This document shows, in pieces, positions 22,774-34,127 of a DNA stretch of 64,000 bases; position 1 is the stretch's first letter, and each line of letters opens with the position of its first letter. Position numbers and translations under genes: made by a program. The notes below the pieces were generated by a model that worked only from the letters and a program-made list of their open reading frames with translations, was not told the DNA's origin and made no database searches. The stretch spans positions 372,001 through 436,000 of the forward strand of contig QLIY01000001.1 in assembly GCA_003260075.1 (NCBI GenBank). Reading direction: 5' to 3'. This DNA comes from Phallusia mammillata (lineage: Eukaryota; Chordata; Ascidiacea; Phlebobranchia; Ascidiidae).

Positions 22774-25700
22774 ATGTGTTTGGGACAGATTTTGGCGACC
22801 TGCTGTGTTTTAATTTACTTCATCGAATACGCCAAAGGTAAATTTGACTTCAAAATAATATTAACTCTGAGGATTTAAAGATGTTACGTAACTTGAATTT
22901 GGCTTGCTAGCACTGGAATGTTGGATTAATTTTTTAACTTACTTCATCCCATTTTGGCGTTTTACTTCCGATAAATAGTGTACTTTTGTTCACTTAAAGT
23001 AGCTACTAAATACTTAAAAAGAACAGGCAAATTAGGCCTGCACATCAACACGAACATTCCATATGTGGCTTGTAGTGTCAGCTTATTGTGAAAACAAATA
23101 AGGTTACAAACCGCTCAGAGCACAGTAAATCCTTTATGCTAGAACAAGTACCTTAAGTTTGAAATAGTGTTTAGCATCTGCCAAGTTGGCTTCTTTATAG
23201 AACTGGTATCACAATAGTAGTAAACCCTTTATTGGTTACGAGAATTAGTTAAGAGCAAATTTTGGGGAAATAGTCATGTGTTTACAAGATCAAGTTAAAA
23301 CCAATAAAGTTTATACAAATGTTTTCCCTACAACTGACAATTTTTAACAAACATCGCAACAAATTGACTTGAATACTGATCCATTTGACTTCGCAAAGGC
23401 CCGTGTAAGCCGAAATAACTTTTGCAGAGTGTTGTTGCGGCCTGACGTTGCAGACATGTATTGAATAGCCGAGGGGGTTGAGCATAACTTCGACGAGTTC
23501 TCTGGTTATAACCGAGCGGTGGTACATGGACATTTTCGGCCCTGGCACAAGATAAAATCACGCCCCTCCTTTTGCTCTATTTTCCGGCTGCTGCAGCCGC
23601 TCTGTTGAACATATATGGATGTATATAGACTGCTTGAAGTTCAGTTAAATCTCAGAGTGTAGGTGATATAAGTCGGGGCAGACGTTCCAGGCAGACAAGT
23701 CATCTTAATGTCGGCGTCATAACTCGCCCGGTAAACAAGATAAACATATATTTCCGCCCGATAAAGAGATTCCAGTCAAACCGGCACCGTTTTATTCTTT
23801 ACGTTCAAATCTCTTACTTCTGATAAGATTTAAGATCAGGCCAATTATTGTGTTCGCAAAAAAGATGACAAATGCAAAACACGAGGCTTATGTCAAGTAA
23901 GCATTCATTAAGTCAGTCTAAAGTTTACGTAAAAATACAAATATAATGTATAAAGTATAATCAAATTTGGAGTTTGGTCGAGTTTTTTTCCGGATTTAGA
24001 CACACAAGACACAGACTTGAAGAGTATTTTTACTAAGAACAAAATTGCCAGCGATGTAGAATAAAACGTAGATATTTAATTAGGAAAACGTTTCGACAAA
24101 AAACTGCCACCATCAGTGAAATAAGGGACAATATGCGCGCTTGTTTCCATTTGTGTTTTATTTCCGGGTGTGTATTGAAATTTACGTATTGACTTCATGT
24201 AGTTTTAAGCAGTAGGAAAGACAACCCAGCCCGATAGCTTTGCCGACGTAGTGAAAGAAGCACGACAGTAGCATTACATCACGGGTCAAAAGGACAACTT
24301 GAATGACAAATTCTCTGAGAATAGCGGTTTGCGTTGTTGATATGGCAATGACCAGCCCAGCTTAACAATCCACGCCTTAACATATCACTTTTGTTGACGC
24401 AGGACTGCAGTGTGTGACGTGCCCGCCGTCGTCCAGCAACCATGAATGCAATCTGCTGGCAACGATAGAAACCTGCGCCACCAATCAGGTAAATATATGA
24501 GATAGGAACCAACACAACAAAAAAATTTGTAAATCATAGCACGTCAGGCCAGTTGAAGGCGTTATACCGAATCAAGCCGGTTTCCCAAGCATTCCCATAA
24601 AGTCGGTCTACCAAACAGACCGGCTGATTCGGTGTAACGCCTTCAATGGGCCTGGCATACTGTGATTTATATTTGAGTGTGTCGTGATCTCTGGTCTTCA
24701 TGGACGCTTCAGGGCTGATCCCAGTAATATATTTGTATCCATCTTTACATATTTATTTGTTCTTATGGGTAAAATTAGATGCATCTGTGTCAATAGTTTG
24801 AACATGCAAACAAATTTAATCCGTCAAGAGCAGCTGTTTCCAATTTAAGCCATTTACATCAGTGGTTGAAAGTATATAAGATCACTTTTGCATATAGCGT
24901 AATTATTGTCGGTTTAACCACATTCGCGCGACCACGCCCAATCAACACAAAAAAGCCAAGTAGAGAATCACACTCAGGTCCTTCAAAACGGAAACAGCCA
25001 CCAAATCTTGAACCACCTGTAAAGATGAGGTGACTGGCTTTCCGTTGTAATTGCCCTTTGAAGCCGGCAATTCCTCCATCTTGTGGGAAACCGCTCAAGA
25101 GGTTCGGCTTCGATTCTTCCCTGTCTTTATTACGTAACAGTTGCAAACCGCGATTTATCAGTGGGTTTAAGTCGCGCCCTGTTTACGTCACCACTGCCAC
25201 CTGTGACGTCACCATTACCACTTGTGATGTCACCTCTACACGTGTGCGGTTTTAGGGTGAGAGAAATTCATAAACAGAAATCGGGTGTAGCAAATCAAAC
25301 TTACATAAAGCTTATATGGAAGACAGTTATACACAGATTTGTAAGTCAAGCCGGGTTCGGGCTTTGGTTTCTTCAAAAAACGGGCTTGCTTCGGGCCTGA
25401 CTTTACACAATGTACAGCCCTGTCACTTAAACTTTCGGGTTTAAACGGGAATTAAAAAACGATTCGGGTTCGGGCTCCAATTTCAACTCCGCTATCATAC
25501 TATTTTAAAAGGTGGATTTTCAAATTCCACCAAACTTAGAAAACCGCCAGGACACCACCATACACAATCCAATACTACATAGCAAAGCGTCAAATAGCTG
25601 TTAGAAGTTTAAACGAGCCTTGAAAGTAGTGTTTTCCGTCACATGTTTTAGTTTTAACAAAACAGTAGACGAAGCGTGTAGCGAATATTAATTGGAGGTT

Positions 25701-28700
25701 TCGTTACAATGGAGGCAACGTTTAAGCACTTGAACGTTCTTGAAATGCGGTAGGACCCGCTCAGATCGGGAAGTTAGGAGAAAAGTTCAATACAACCGCA
25801 ACCAAGTTCCTACAATGCTCTCCGTGTCCTTATCAACTTCAAGTTATTTACAATCCCTGTGTGGAATGTGATTTTCAACGCAGTAGAAAGATCGTTACTG
25901 TCTTTGACCAAGTTATGCTATGTTGCTGGACAAAATACTAGTTTTTTATTCAAACCAAGTCAAATTAGTTTAATGCATTGTCACTTCATCATATTGTCAT
26001 TGTCAACGGACAGTAGCGCTATCACAGAGAAATTAGCAGTACCTGCAAAATGCTGCTGCAATCATAATGCGCCCAGCCTATTAAAGGCGTTATACCCAGT
26101 TTTTTTAAGGTTTAGTTTGGGTCATTTAAGTAGTTTTAAGAGACCGCAAGTGTTTCATTTAAATACCAAAAATAGCCATATTTGCAAAAAATAGCCATAA
26201 GTCCAAATTTTGGGAAACCGCTGGAGAAATTTGGGGGACCGTTTCGTTCCCCCAAAACACCTTAAAAAACACTGATTGTCATTGCTTTGTAAAACAAAAA
26301 AGACACAAAAAATATTGGGTTATCGATTCAAGTGTCCTGTTATTTGCATAATGATTAAGTTTTGTGTTCATTTCTACACACAGTCAACAACAACAAAGGC
26401 AGTGATCGTTTTCGCAATTTTTTTAACAACGAGTATTTTTTGTCTAGCACCATATCGGTTGAACAATATCTTGGTTAAATACAGTAAAGCCGTGAACTAA
26501 AATATAATACTTTTTTTCGGTATGTTCTAGTTAGCCTATTTTGTCTGTTGTTTGAAAACCGACACAACCAACAAACGGTGCCACTGTTGTAAACCAAACA
26601 TTGCAAAATTATAAGACCAAAACCAACATAAGCCTACGGTTTGCGAGATCATTAGTCACCGGTTCAAATGTCAATCAAAGTTCGTCGCACAGAAAAACGC
26701 AACTTTAATTGTTTAATTAAAACGAAGTTATAGTTCGAGTGGGCGCAAGTAAAGTTAACTTTTGACAACCGCAAACATACGAAAGAATGCATTGATTGCT
26801 TTCACAACAAGATTAGTGAGGTTTTAATCCGCTTGGCACGGTTTTGTCGAAACATTCAGTCACGACTGAAACCTGGGAAATCGTATTGACTCAATCAAAA
26901 CGATATTTCACAAAACTACTTGAAGTTAAGGTGAACTCTGTGCCAAGAATTGAAACTAGCAGCTGAATAGGCGAAAGAAAACGAATCCTATTTCTTAGCA
27001 AGCAAGCAAAATCGTCCAGCATGCATTCTCAATTTGGTGATTGGAATCCCCCTTTGCGACGTTTTACGGCCTTTTCGAACGAATACGAACTTGAACCCAT
27101 TTAAAGTTAAAAACCCATTTGTAAATCATCGCAGCACATTTACTTTACTCACAAATGTCTGGAAAGTCTAAAACAAGTGAGTACAACCCATAGAAACTAT
27201 AAGTAGGTCGGCTCGGGCGATTAAAACAATGTCGTCATCGTAGCACATCGAGATCGCATTGTACGTCACAATGGATGTAATACATCAGAAGCGAGATGTA
27301 ATTCGGCAGATTTAAGCATTAAGTTTGACTTCTTACCGATTATAAGTGGGATAATACATCCGCTTGTGATGGGCCGGTTTAAACAAGAAGCCGAGTATTG
27401 GAAGCTTGCCCGGTGTTGAAAGTTTCAAGACAATGATGGTTTTCATAATATTTGGCAATCAATTTTCCGGAAAACGATCATTGCTATGAATTTAAGTTGC
27501 AAGCATTGAAAACTGTCACAAAAATATGGTGTTAAAAATGCATCGTTTTGTCTCCTTGGAAGTGGAAAAAAGTGGATTGTGAAAAGTAAAATGCAGTAAA
27601 TTGTTTGTAAATTATCAAACTTTCACCCAAATCTGCGACAAAACACAATTGCCGAAAAGGCTTCTATACATAGTGATTCTCAACTCCGATTCTAATTCCG
27701 AAATTTACCATTTGTAAATGTTTACAATACAGAATAATTAAACACTATCATTGTCCAACCCAATTAATCTATTACAGAGAATAGTTACGTACAAACAGTA
27801 ATAGTTTATTGAAATTGTGTCTCATATGTCTGAATCAGAAAGTTTTCTGAAGAGAAAGTGTTATTAACAAAATAAACTATTCAGATTCTTGTTGTTTTCT
27901 GTTCACCTATATTTTTTTTAATCCGTTATTTTTGCGACTCTTTACACACTTGAAAAACTACCGTTTGGCCCCGACAATAAAAAAGGTTGACAACCAATGT
28001 TCTAAATCTTTCAGCAATCACTGTTGTCACTTGCAGTGTTCCTTCAGCTTTTTAGCTATGGTGACTACATACGAAACAAAACACTTGCTGGAAACGCTTT
28101 GTAAACATAAAATAGTTTGCGGTGCTCCAGGCGGCTTGCTTCAACGAGATCCGGATCCATGGAGGAGTCTATAAGATCCGAAAGGGATGCTCGCAGATGT
28201 TGTCGTGTGAAGTTCAGATGAGACAGAACTCCATTCCTCAGCTGGGAGTAAAGAGCGGAACTTTAGTGAGAAGATGCAACGGAGGTTCAGAGAACTCAGT
28301 CTGCCATCATTGCTGTAGCTACGACTTGTGTAATTTGGCCGAGAAGTCAAAAGAAAACGGTGCAAGTGAGTGATCTTACTGATCTTTATATATGATCAAA
28401 TAAAAAATCTCAACAGTCGTGGGTTCGAACCCCCATCACACCAAAGATGTTCCCACATACCCTTTTTAACTGACTACACTTTGTTAGAATCTCAAAATTT
28501 GTGGTTCGAATCCACCACAAATCCACATAGATTTTTTTAGCCTGTGCCTTGCCATATTAGAATGCTTGGTGTCCGACGTGATTTCGTATGACGCCTTCAA
28601 TGGCCCTGGTCTGCCATGATTAAAAAATGAGTGTGTCGTGATCGCTGATCAACATGAACGCTTCCAAGTATTACATTTAATATCACGTGATCCTAGTGTC

Positions 28701-31700
28701 AAAATCTATTGGACAGACACTAAATCGCTTTGCATAGGTTTTACTTTGTTATTCTTCCCTATAAAATTTACTTCTATGATAGGGAGTACAAAAATTAAAA
28801 CTGTTACAATAAATGTCAATGTTTTCTTATTATAGATAAATCGTGTTCCCACTTTTTACCGGGATGTCGAGCCACTTGGTGGCATGAAAGAGGCGGATTT
28901 TTAACTGAGAATGGGGTGTTTCTTGGTTGTCATTGTGACAAGGTTTGTGAAGAGAAAGGAGATTGCTGCTTCGATTATCAGGAAATTTGTGTTGGTGAGA
29001 AATTTGTATTTGCTTTAAGTTTAACAAAGAGTTTGAAACCCGAAATTGTGATAAAACGACAATATCTTTATCTCAAATGCTTAGAAAAGTGCTTAAGCTA
29101 TGTTTAGTGAACCAACGTGCATCCCAAATGTGCGGCTAAATAATTACGTCAGACGTATACATAGTTTATTAGTTCTAAATCGAAAGCCTATAATGATGAA
29201 CCATAATATGGTAAGGTTCTATGTAATCAACGATTAGTAAGCTGCAGACAGTGCACACTTTTTCGACCTATAAGGTATCTTCACTGCAGTTGGCGACAAG
29301 ATATAGGACGTGTTAGCTTGTGTAGCCATCCAACGACACTCCAGTTTATTGGAAGTAACAGGCAATCAGTTATTCCTAGAAATAACGAACCAAAAATGAG
29401 CAGAAATTTGATACAAAACAGAGAGAAGCCTGTAAGCACGTACCAATTATTTTTTACGCTTCAGGAGTTTTGCCCCCTGCCATGCGACGCAAGGACCCAT
29501 ATGGGGGAACCACCGGGGGCGAGTACAAGAAAATCATGCGTCGCGGAGGGGGACTTCCCCTGTTGAGATGCTACGTTTGCGAAGACGCGTCATCGAACGA
29601 GGAATGTAACAGGAGGGGGAGAATTATGGAATGCCTCCCGAACCAGGTAAAATGGTTGAAACGTTGGTCATATGATTCTTAACGTCAAATGTTGACACCG
29701 AAACATTTTCTTTCAAAGTACCATGATTACTTTTGTAGAATGCTTCAAGGGCCTGTTTAAACTTAAACGATTTTTGTCTAACCAGGTAAAAGTGTCAGAT
29801 ACTGGTTGAAACTTATAGCAATGATTCTTTACGCAAAATAAGTAAATTATTAGGGTTTTTCTGCTTCAAATTTCAATTTTTCAGCCCATACAAATGTTTG
29901 CCGAACTAGTTAAATGTGAGATATGCGAATCCAGCTAGTGACCGTGATAGCATTTATATGTTTGTTACCTCGAAAGCCAATAAGGTATAATCGAACTCTG
30001 AACACAACTCTATTAGAAGAGTAAGAATTCCACAGCCTATATACAATATGAGGTACACAAAACCCGAAACAGTAGCAACAACAATTTTGTATTTCACCAG
30101 ATACATTGTTTCAAAGTCACGCAGGTCATTTCAAGCAACATCGCATTTTTGGCTTCTATAAATGTCGCATACTTTGTAAAAACTTCATCGCACTGACAGG
30201 TTGACACAAAACACTTTAAATTCAAGATAATGACATTGCGTTGACCCCGCCACAACACAACGATGTTGTTGTAATTCACCATTCCATATATTTGCAGAAT
30301 GTTCATTTGAAAAATTACCATAAAAGCAACGCCAACATCTCGTTAAGGCAGAGGTCATGGGTTCGAACCCCACCACAAGCTAAACTTTTTTCCTACGACA
30401 AAACATGTATTTCGATTGTTTTACCAATATATGTTTATGTTACAGCGCTCGTGTTTGACGAAGACTAGAGTAATTGGGGGACGTCGGTTGCTATCGAAAC
30501 GCTGTTCTCACACCCCTTCATGTAAAGCCTTGCAAAGTACAAGTTCGTGCGCTAAACACGGGGTGTGTTACTCCTGCTGCGGAATTGACTACTGCAACTT
30601 CTTCCAAACGCCACACAAAGTCGATTTGGGTAAGTTGCAAGTAGAGGATGAGGCAGAACGTCTGATAAAAGCCAAGATATTTGGCAGGTCATTCGAAGTT
30701 AAAAAAAAACGCGACCTAAGGCAAGTTCCAGAGAGCCTACACATAGTGAACACATGTTTTTGCAAATATTTTGACAATCGTTTATGTTGCTATCAAGGCA
30801 AAATGTTAAAGGAGAAATTAATATGTGACAACTTCGGGTCCATATTGTCTAGCACCACTTTCACATCAAATTTTCCATCATCCCAGTAAAAAGTTCCTAG
30901 CATTGTTGTGTCAGATTCCTATCTTAACTGTAATGTTTTTTACGTTATTAAAACATAGCTATGTGGCAAATGGGAAGGCTAGCTAAAAGTTACGGAAATC
31001 TATTAACAATTATAAGTAAGAATCGCTTGCTAATATTTAAGCTAACTCTCGTGGTAACGTGTTGGTCAGGCACATGGAGAAACGGTGTTAAGATCTTGGA
31101 ACAGTTTAAAGTCGTGAAACCACCGATTAAAGTTTGACTTAAAAGTTTGTCTGATGCGCGAATTCTTTACGTCGTTTGAATACCGAAGTGGCTGTGAGTA
31201 AATAAACTACCCGACAAGCTACATTACGCCCCGCCCGATGTGCAAGTGTTAAGTGGAGTTTTAAAACATAGCGTGTCGTATGTTAAAGATAACATAAAGT
31301 ATATCGTGTGTGTATTGTAATGCAAGGTTCAGTGTTATTTCAGGCGAACAATTTTATCAGAAAACACCAAAATGTGAAAGATAACAAAAAGTATGTCAAC
31401 TATTTTGTGCACATAAGAATGCAATATATAAGCTATTGCTGCGAGGCATAATATTATTAGAGCTCTTCTGGCAAATGTAATTGTATTCCGACGTTTCGAC
31501 GTCCTATCTATACAGGTCGCCTTCATCAGGGTAAATAACACTTAATGCGACTAGTGCAGTGCACGATAAACAAAGGGAAAAAAGAAGAATGGAACGCAAG
31601 CAAGTCATTGTACTAGTCGCATTCAGTGTTATTTACCCTGATGAATACGACCTGTATAGGACGTCGAAACGTCGGAATAAATTGCATTTTCCAGAAGAGC

Positions 31701-34127
31701 TCTATTAACTTGATAAGAATGCTCGATGTTATTTCTAATCAAGCAAATCAACAACAAACACCAAAGCCCAAAACGCCAAGATTTCGGCTTAATGAAAACA
31801 ATCATTATTTCTGTTAAAAAATGACCAGAACACCACAATAAGTAATGTTAAAGAAATCGTATCTCATTTGAAATATGCTGTCTGTAAATGTGGTTACAAA
31901 GACAGGATATTCAAGTTATAAAAATAATTGCCGAACAAGCGATTTAAACAAATCTTTGTGCCAGAATGAGTAATCTAATTAGCTGGAATTCTGCGAACAG
32001 ACAGATTTTGTGGCATCATTCTCAAGCAGAAACTCTCAGCTATTTAGATTATTTCACCGTCTTACAAAATACCCGACCACAAACTAGAATAACACACAGA
32101 TTATTGCAAGCTTATACAGTCGACGTTCTCAAATGGTTGTACATGCCGAACCGGGATTATGTTTTAAGTTGTCATTTCAAACGACAAAATACATCTTTTC
32201 AAACAGACAAGACACAGTTTAAAATGTTGTGTGTGGCAGAGTTGTATGTCGGGCCGGGCTTTTCAGGCTTAGGTTTCTTCAAAAATCGGGCACACTCTGT
32301 GTCAGCATTTTTTTTTGAATAAATTTAACTACCCAATTGATAGTAACTAACTACTATCCACTGTGCTTGTTGTCTTTGTCTTTCCTGAGGCTTCAATGTA
32401 TAGGTCTGTCAATCAAACTTTCGAGCCCGTTTACAACTCTGGTGTGTGGATAGAAGTCCTTCGTTGTGTTTGTTGTGCTGTACACATTTATATCTTCTTT
32501 TTAGTGCTATTGACACAATATATTTGTATCAACACCTTAAGCACATGAGTATAACATTTAAACATGTACCAGTGTCATTTTTATAGGTACAGATTCCACA
32601 GAGATGACATAATTAAGCCCCCCCCCCAGTCCTTCGTTGTGTTTGTTGTGCTGTACACATTTATATCTTCTTTTTCTTTGTAATATTAACACAATATATT
32701 TGTGTCAACACCTTAAGTACGTCAGTATAGACATTTAAACATGTACCAGTGTCATTTTTATAGGAACAGATTTCACAGAAATGACATAATTAAGACCCCC
32801 CCCCCGGGAAACCAACAATGCGCTGCGCCGAGATGTAGATGCGATTCCGAGTGCGTGTTGTACAATGATTGCTGCGCCGATTACAACCTTCTGTGCAGAG
32901 GTATAGAAGTTTGTTGAAGATAAACACAAGTGCTTCAAATTTTCACTTTAAACTGGTTTGCTCTGGGAATAACGTCACTAATTCGGGAGGAAGTTGTGAC
33001 GTCATAGCGACGTCAGTCTTCATGATTGTGACGTCAGTTGGGCGCAATCATTTTGTGTTAATCACTTATCAGTTATTACTCCAATTTCCTAAATGACTGA
33101 CTGTCATAATTACAAAGTACTAACTCCGCTTTCGGTTGATTCTTCCGGCTATCAGGGCGGTATACAAGTGTGTTTATCACTCTGAGTAACTGAAGGCCTT
33201 AAAAACCGTACCCTCATAATCACAATGTAATAGTTCCATGTTGGTTCGATTTTGTCTTCCTATTTTAATTTCTATCTTATTATTTTTTTGTTAAACTATG
33301 TCCGAAATTTTCACAGACACTGAGGAGAAAAACTTAGAATGGATTTTCGCCCCCCCCCCGGGAAACCAACAATGCGCTGCGCCGAGATGTAGATGCGATT
33401 CCGAGTGTGTGTTGTACAACGACTGCTGCGCCGATTACAACCTGCTGTGCAGAGGTATGGAGTTTGTAGAAGAACAAAATAAGGGGCTTGAAAATCCACT
33501 TTAAAACGGTTTTGAACTAGGAGTGACGTTTAAATCGAAAAGTAGTTGTTACGTCACAATACCGGTTATATATGTGACGTCATTGGAACGAGCTATGTGA
33601 CGTCAGGCCGGGTATGATTGTGACGTCAGTCTTCATGATTGTGACGTCAGTTGGGGCGCAATCATTTTGTGTTAATCAATTATCAGTTATCACCCTAAGT
33701 TCCTAAATGACTTAACTGTCATAATTACAAAGTGCTAACTTCGCTTTCGGCCGACTATGCAAATGTATCTTATTATTTTTCTTGTAAAACTATGTCCAAA
33801 ATTTTCACAGACACTGAAGAGAAAAACCTGGAATGGATTTTCAATGAAATCGAGAGAAACCAACCGCGCACGAATGAAGAAGATTTGCTGAGTAGGTTCG
33901 TCCAATCAGATTCTCCGATGCAAAGACAAGTTTACCCGGTGATTGAAAACAGGACGTTTGAACTCGATGCGAGGTCAGCCGACGTTGAACTTATGAAAGC
34001 ATCCATGCAACAATCAATAGCCTTGCTCGCATTAGAGAGAGCGCAGAGGGGAAGAAGGCGCGGACTCTCTGCTGCTCAGGATAGAACTGACGATAGCGAC
34101 GCTAGTGGAAGGGAACATTTAACATAA
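22774..34127 (+). CDS. Secreted protein alternating Ly6/uPAR (LU) and somatomedin-B domains
   Basis: Exons: 22774-22837, 24403-24488, 28131-28365, 28836-28994, 29465-29646, 30446-30629, a somatomedin-B exon present twice (ending 32900 and 33454), and 33811-34127, with stop TAA at 34125. Exon 1 is a signal peptide (MCLGQILATCCVLIYF). Exons 2-3 form one LU domain: LQCVTC, then RKGCSQMLSC, and a C-terminal CCSYDLCN box. Exon 4 is a complete eight-Cys somatomedin-B domain ending GDCCFDYQEIC. Exons 5-6 form a second LU domain (LRCYVC to CCGIDYCN) with the same two-exon split. The next exon is a second somatomedin-B domain (CRCDSECVLYNDCCADYNLLC) whose 5' side is lost in a C run. The tail is hydrophilic, with no membrane segment or GPI-type hydrophobic end, so the product is probably secreted at about 440 residues. 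LU and somatomedin-B domains are extracellular binding modules. Exons between 30629 and 32806 may be missing. Confidence 0.82.
24543..24657. mobile_element. Palindromic MITE in intron 2 of the LU/somatomedin-B gene
   Basis: The left arm, GTCAGGCCAGTTGAAGGCG with TTATACCGAATCA, pairs with the right arm TGATTCGGTGTAACGCC with TTCAATGGGCCTGGCA, leaving a loop of about 35 bases. Related end pieces occur at about 28585-28605 (GACGCCTTCAATGGCCCTGG), 26080 and 60155. A shared downstream segment (GTGATCGCTGGTCTGAACG-like) recurs at 28636, 54449 and 54615. Part of that pattern is also at 57577, just after a C run. Confidence 0.65.
26097..26273. mobile_element. Probable MITE with CAGTTTTTTTAAGGT ends
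   Basis: It opens CAGTTTTTTTAAGGTTTAG and closes CACCTTAAAAAACACTG, an imperfect inverted pair. The flanks do not form a clear 8-bp duplication. It lies within intron 2 of the LU/somatomedin-B gene. Confidence 0.4.
31459..31703. mobile_element. Fold-back element with GACGTTTCGACGTCC arms
   Basis: AGAGCTCTTCTGG at the left pairs with CCAGAAGAGCTCT at the right. Inner arms carry ATTCCGACGTTTCGACGTCC and GGACGTCGAAACGTCGGAAT, and CCTGATGAA/TTCATCAGG blocks lie inside those. A shorter relative lies at about 59046-59184. It sits in intron 6 of the LU/somatomedin-B gene. Confidence 0.7.
32237..32441. mobile_element. hAT-type MITE, GGGCCGGGC family, copy 1
   Basis: It starts CAGAGTTGTATGTCGGGCC and ends CGAGCCCGTTTACAACTCTG. 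A perfect 8-bp duplication, GTGTGTGG, lies at 32229-32236 and 32442-32449. It lies upstream of the second somatomedin-B exon. Confidence 0.88.
32806..33842 (+). repeat. Exon-bearing duplication: 32806-33349 and 33360-33842
   Basis: Both copies start GGGAAACCAACAATGCGCTG, carry the second somatomedin-B exon, and run to the start of the last exon (TCACAG, then ACACTGAGG or ACACTGAAG). The copies differ by substitutions and indels and are split by a C run at 33350-33359. The first copy is cut off in the last exon; the second is complete. They look like two alleles laid end to end, although a true tandem duplication cannot be excluded from sequence alone. Confidence 0.7.
33560..33655. promoter_or_regulatory. 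Cluster of TGACGTCA palindromes in the last intron
   Basis: Four copies of TGACGTCA lie within about 80 bases (GTGACGTCATTGG, GTGACGTCAGGCC, TTGTGACGTCAGTC, TTGTGACGTCAGTTGG). More lie in the partner copy at 32995-33040. TGACGTCA is the canonical CREB/ATF site. The cluster may be regulatory, or a simple expansion of a local repeat. Confidence 0.35.

Noticed and set aside
28405-28520. Possible tRNA genes from GGTTCGAA motifs (also 30355, 39510 and 44530)
   Set aside because: Only B-box-like motifs are present; I could not pair acceptor and anticodon arms, so they are at best SINE remnants.
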